Source: Sternotherus odoratus
Lineage: Eukaryota; Chordata; Testudines; Kinosternidae
Reading direction: 5' to 3'
Assembly: GCA_032164245.1 (NCBI GenBank)
Contig: JAVMKO010000006.1
Coordinates: 39,458,319-39,522,318 of the forward strand
Length of the DNA: 64,000 nucleotides
The notes beneath the pieces are model-generated. The model did not search any database. It was given only the letters and a program-made list of their open reading frames with translations, and was not told the DNA's origin. Below are positions 59,855 through 64,000 of the stretch, in pieces. Made by a program: the position numbers and the translations under genes. How positions within the stretch are numbered: the first letter of the stretch is position 1; each line of letters begins with the position of its first letter.

Positions 59855-60645
59855 CTGAAGCAAAAAAGCAGCTCTGATAATATCTATCCCCATTCACCTT
59901 TTCTCTTCACTCCAAACAACATTCATCAGCGTGACGTCTCATTCCACTGAACTACTTGATCCTGGTAAAATAAACTCTAGTCTGTGTAGCAGGATGTCTT
60001 GAACATACATTTTGTAGTTATTAAAAATTGATGACACATAAAACCAGGGCATTTCAGGTGTTCTGAAAGAAGTTCCTAGGACTTTGTATGAAAAAACAAC
60101 AACCCAGAACATACGGTCACTTTAGGTCAGCCAAATATTTTGTTCAATGTTATATGAAATATAATCTGCAGCCTGTAAAAGGTTGAGAATCCCAAAATCC
60201 TGTATTTACTAAATGCTGAAAACAGAGAAGAGCCACTCGAAGAACAACCATCCCTACACACCTTGCCTAGGCAGTGGGAGTAAATTTCACTGAGAAATGA
60301 GGAGCCAGTTTGAATCCTGACTCTGATATTCATGCTGTTGGCGGGCGGGAGTATCACACAGGTGAAAACTTCATTTCTCCTTCCACTGCGGGCCCTTACT
60401 AGAGCTGGAAGCTGTAATTTGAAGAGAATTTGGTTCTGTCCAGAGCAACAGATGCCACCATGGCACAAGCCCAATAAAGGGAGGAACTAGAATGTGAGGA
60501 ACAATTAGGCATTGCTGTGCTCCATCAGGAAGGAATTCCCCTGGAGGCCCAAGAGGATGAGAAAATGCAACGTGCTATAATAATAAATCTCCTCCCTGCA
60601 TGTGAATCCTCACATGTTTATGATGTAGGGAAGTAATTGCTCTTT
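59855..60645. other. Intergenic DNA, nothing recognised
   Basis: AT-rich non-coding DNA. Confidence 0.4.
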
Positions 60646-60650
60646 GTGTT

Positions 60651-60838
60651 CATAGGTTCCAAGCCCAGAAAGGACCACTGTGTCTGATCTGACCTCCTGT
60701 AAAACACAGGCCATAGGACTTTCCCCAAAATATCCCTACAGCAGATCTTGTAGAAAAACATCCAATTCTGATTTTAAAATGGTCAGTGAGGGAGAATCCA
60801 CAACAACCCTTGGTAAATTGTTCCAGTGGTTTTACAAA
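60651..60838 (-). mobile_element. CR1-type LINE 3' fragment
   Basis: CATAGGTTCCAAGCCCAGAAAG .. TGACCTCCTGTAAAACACAGG .. AATCCACAACAACCCTTGG is the antisense 3' region of a CR1 LINE. Confidence 0.75.
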
Positions 60839-60960
60839 TGGGGAAACTGAGGAGGAGAGTTTAAGTGACTTGTCTTGGGTCAGAGGGTGAGTCACTGTCA
60901 GAATTGGCATTCGAACATAGGCGCTCCTGACTTCCAGTGCTGTGATCAGACCAGTAGGCC
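60838..60960 (+). repeat. MIR-like repeat
   Basis: GGGGAAACTGAGGAGGAGAG .. AAGTGACTTGTCTTGGGTCAG .. GAATTGGCATTCGAACATAGG matches the CORE-SINE text. Confidence 0.65.
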
Positions 60961-61118
60961 CCACACAGCCAGTGTCATACTCCAAGATCAAAACCTCTTT
61001 GTCCATCTACAGAGGCCCAGATCCTGTTAACTGGAAGGAGGCTGCTTTGGTGCACCACAGGAAGCCAACGAGTGGATGTCTTGAGATCAGAGGAGGGCTG
61101 TAGAGAATTGTCCTCTTT

Positions 61119-61848
61119 GGGCTTGGCTACACTTGAAATTTCAAAGCACTGCCACGGGAACGCTCCTGCGGCAGCTCTTTGAAGTGCCAGTGTGGCTACA
61201 CGCGAGCGCTGGGAGAGAGCTCTCCGAGCGCTCCTGGTGTTAGGTAAAATAGCAAGTCCCACTCACCTCTCCAACACCCGAGTTTTGTGCGGAGTTGGTA
61301 TAGGGCTCACAAGCTGTCAGAGACCAAGTACACAGACACCAATTCATTGATCAACGGGCTCACATTTCTCTTAGCTCAAAAGCTTCAGAGTAAGTGTGGC
61401 AACTTTATTAGGGGTAAGCATCAATATTTATACACAGAACTAAACAAAGTAGTTAACAGGTCATAATGGTCATGCATAATCAATCAAGATTCTGCTGGGT
61501 AAAACAGGTTAAAACCAGCCCTACTTAGCTCAAGAAATGTAAATCCCAAAGACAAAGGGGAGATGGCTACTTAAGGGGCGGGGGGAAGTCAGGAGCTGTT
61601 CATAGGTCAGAGCTTTGGTCAAAAGTTCAGACATAGCCATCAAGTCAGGGTAAAGTTCAAACTCAACATTGGTAATCCACTTCCACGAGGGGATTAGTTC
61701 GGAGCGTGGCTCCCAGTGCTCGGACGGCCTGTCCACACTAGAACTTTAAAGCGCTCAGACTTGCTGCGCTCAGGGGGTTGATTTTTCACACACACACACC
61801 CCGAGCCAGCAAGTTAGAGCGCTATAAAGCGCCAGTGTAGCCAAGCCC
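61119..61848. mobile_element. PIF-Harbinger MITE with 14-bp perfect inverted ends
   Basis: GGGCTTGGCTACAC (61119-61132) is exactly complementary to GTGTAGCCAAGCCC (61835-61848). Inner GCGCT-rich palindromes flank a middle of about 450 bp (61.24-61.69 kb) without Harbinger features, which looks like an inserted sequence. No 3-bp target duplication is clear. Confidence 0.8.
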
Positions 61849-61887
61849 TAAGTTAACATGCTGAATCTTGTAAACAGGATTTGTAAG

Positions 61888-62590
61888 GGCATGGCTACAC
61901 TTGCAGCTGTAGAGTGCTTTGAGTTAAACCAGCCCTCGGAGAGCGCAGTTCAGAAAGCGCTGCAGTCTGTCCACACTGACAGCTGCAAGCGCACTGGCAT
62001 GGCCACATTTGCGGCACTGGCAGCAGCACTGGCAGCATTATGGGCAGCTATCCCAGCGTTCAAGTGGCTGCAACGTGCTTTTCAAATGCAGGGGGTGGGC
62101 TGGAGTGTCTTGTGTGTATGTGGGGGAAGAGGGAGGGGGGTTGGGATGCTGAGAGTGTGTCAGCAAGCTGTCTGGAAGTTCAGGGCCCCCTCCTCCCTGT
62201 GTCTCTCTCAAACATCACAGCAAGCAACACTCCACACTACTGGCTTGCTTTGTCTCAGAGCAGATAAACAGCCTGATATCAGAAATAGAGATTTGAAAGG
62301 GCACGTCTGCAGTCCTGCAGCCGATTTCACAATGACAAGAGTGGCCACTTGACTTAAGGGGATTATGGGACCTTTCCAGGTCAGTCAGAGTGCAGCAATT
62401 TGACACCTTGTTCACACTGAAGTTGGGGTGTCTCAGCCAAGACTTATTCCTCTCCCGGAGGTGGAGTACCAGGGATGCTCTAGACATGAGTCAGAGCACT
62501 CTACATGCCTTGCCAGTGTGGATGGGGAGTGAGTTAGTGCACACTGGGCAACTTTAGTGTGCTCTAACTTGCAAGTGTAGCCAGTCTTGC
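61888..62590. mobile_element. PIF-Harbinger-type non-autonomous element
   Basis: GGGCATGGCTACACTTGCAG at the left and CTAACTTGCAAGTGTAGCCAG at the right are inverted ends of the same family. The interior has AGAGCGC and GGCAGC-rich text. No transposase frame. Confidence 0.65.
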
Positions 62591-62752
62591 ACTGAGCTGA
62601 GGACAAACACGCAGTGATAGTGATAATCAGGGGAAAGGAAATTGCAAAATGAGAGAAGTCATTGAGAACATCACTGTTAAAGGGTTTGATCCTGAGAGAT
62701 GATAGGTGCCTAGAAATTCCACTGAAATCAGTGGCTGCTCAGTAGCTCTCAG

Positions 62753-62896
62753 GGCTTGTTGATTTGCCCCAAGAGGTGGCAGCGAGAATTCTTCCCGCGA
62801 CCTACCACTGTCTACGTCGAAGATTAGATCATCTTAATAATGTCACTCAGGGCCCGTGGATTTTTCACACCCTGAGCTAGGTAGGCCTGGCCTTAG
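62753..62896. mobile_element. Harbinger-type MITE, internal deletion copy
   Basis: Contains GACTGTCTACGTCGAAGATTA-type text, TGGATTTTTCACACCCTGAGC and ends GGCCTGGCCTTAG, as does the copy at 63.5 kb. Confidence 0.6.
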
Positions 62897-63011
62897 TACC
62901 CGGCAAGATGGGATGTAAATCTACATCACGCTGGCCTGCTGTGAATTAAGTCACCATGTGGACCCTGTTACCATATGCTAAAAGTTCTGTAGTGAGCAGT
63001 ATCTAGTAAAT

Positions 63012-63105
63012 AAGACGAGAAAGACTTTGTAGCACCTTACAGACCAGTTTATTTCAGCATAAGCTTTCGTGGGCTATAGCCCACTTCATCAGATGCATAG
63101 AATAG
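63012..63105 (-). mobile_element. Penelope-like element end with hammerhead-like core, copy C
   Basis: On the - strand: CTGATGA (63086-63092), stem GTGGGC/GCCCAC, GAAA, then GC/TTAT/GC and the tail AAGGTGCTACAAAGTC. Same order as copy A. The base at the expected cleavage position (after GCT) is G, which a hammerhead does not cut. Confidence 0.6.
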
Positions 63106-63375
63106 AACAGAACTAAGATGCATTTATACACACAGAAAGAAAAAAAAGTTGTACATTAGCATACCAATTCTAAGAGGCTGTTTAATTTGGATGGGCCATT
63201 ATCAGCAGGAAAAAAATACCTTTTGAAATGGATTTCTGTGTCTGGCAGGAGATAACAACTATTGAAGGTAAATTAACTAGGGAAATGCAATCAACTGTAA
63301 TGAGAGAACCATTCGCAAGTTCTAAGACTCTTTCAAACAGAAGGGAACTTTTAATGCATGGCAGCAGGCTCCACT

Positions 63376-63497
63376 AGGGTGACCAGATAGCAAGTGTGAA
63401 AAATCAGGACAGAGGGTGGGGGATAATAGGCACCTATATAAGAAAAAGCCCCAAATGTTGGGATTGTCTCTATAAAATCAGGACATCTGGTCACCCT
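63376..63497. mobile_element. Mariner-like MITE, 'AGGGTGACCAGA' family
   Basis: 122-bp copy with ends AGGGTGACCAGATAG and CTGGTCACCCT. It is a sister of the copy at 54948-55069 (same internal GAAAAAGCCCC and TATAAAATC blocks). Confidence 0.8.
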
Positions 63498-63514
63498 AGG
63501 GTCCACACGGTGAC

Positions 63515-63757
63515 TAGGGTATGTCTACACTTAAAACACTACAGCCGCTGTAGTGTAGACACTACCTACACCAGTGTGTGTGGGGGAAGTCTCACATTGG
63601 TATAGGTAGCTAGGTGGATGGAAGAATTCTTGTCTCTACAGTGCTAGCTACACAGGGGCTTAGGTCAGCTTAATAACACTACCCCGGGTATGGGTTTTTC
63701 ACACCACTGATCAATGTAGTTAAACTGACTTAATTTTCTAGTGTAGTCCAGGCCTTA
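63515..63757. mobile_element. Harbinger-type MITE
   Basis: AGGGTATGTCTACACTTAAA at the left and CTAGTGTAGTCCAGGCCTTA at the right, with GTAGTGTAGACACTACCTAC inside. Frequent family in turtle genomes. Confidence 0.75.
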
Positions 63758-64000
63758 GTGTGCAGAAGGTTAGAATGCTGTAGGTTTATACTCCCAGCTT
63801 GCTGGGCACTAATTCTGCATATAGACAAGCCCTTAGCTTTTAGGGGATTGGCTTTGTTAGAATGCACAGCCAGGATTCAAGTGACTGACCCATTTTGGCT
63901 GATTGGAAGATTCCTTTCTTTTACTCGATGGAACGTCCAGGACAGGAAAGAAGGAAGTGGAGGAAAGCAGGAAGTGGTGGTAAATTCAAATATTTGAAGC

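Overview
The window looks like nuclear DNA from a turtle (Testudines). This is inferred from the repeat types: CR1 LINE 3' ends, Penelope-like element ends, and dense hAT, PIF-Harbinger and Tigger-type DNA transposons. These families were recognised by memory, not by a database search. The background is AT-rich and CpG-poor, typical of vertebrate intergenic DNA.

Only one intact protein-coding gene can be supported: NFKBIA (IkappaB-alpha), on the + strand in six exons. The coding sequence is join(36818..37077, 37637..37745, 38258..38468, 39038..39126, 39249..39509, 40794..40841). It encodes 325 residues, and every intron has GT..AG ends. The N-terminal DSGLDS degron, the ankyrin repeats and the C-terminal PEST-like acidic tail are all present. 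The gene starts in a CpG island (about 36.15-37.6 kb). Its promoter carries kappaB sites, a GC box and a TATA-like element in the order known from the human gene, which fits NF-kappaB feedback control. A likely polyadenylation signal (ATTAAA) lies at 41513.

Layout: 1-8.1 kb is mostly unremarkable AT-rich DNA with a few old repeats. A repeat-free, TAATTA-rich block at 8.13-8.52 kb could be a conserved regulatory element. A G-rich hAT element with its target-site duplication lies at 9.3-10.1 kb. A small unexplained CpG-rich patch lies at 12.66-12.84 kb. Two LTR-type elements and a (GT)65 microsatellite lie at 15.6-19.3 kb. From 21.5 to 31.5 kb there are nested DNA transposons, including two decayed Myb/SANT-like genes and a decayed hAT transposase that was itself split by a second hAT. 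NFKBIA occupies 36.6-41.5 kb. From 46.1 to 49.0 kb are the remains of a two-gene PIF-Harbinger element: a Myb/SANT-like ORF on + and a HARBI1-like transposase on -. From 51.5 to 63.8 kb there are further hAT, Tigger and Harbinger MITEs, with a dense Harbinger cluster in the last 2.7 kb.

The features of most interest beyond NFKBIA are three Penelope-like ends with hammerhead-ribozyme-like cores (about 14.97, 32.99 and 63.08 kb), one of them a near-perfect inverted pair. Next are the nested hAT insertion with exact 8-bp duplications, the Harbinger remnant, and the two non-repeat blocks at 8.1 and 12.7 kb. No new defence-type or operon-type system was found.
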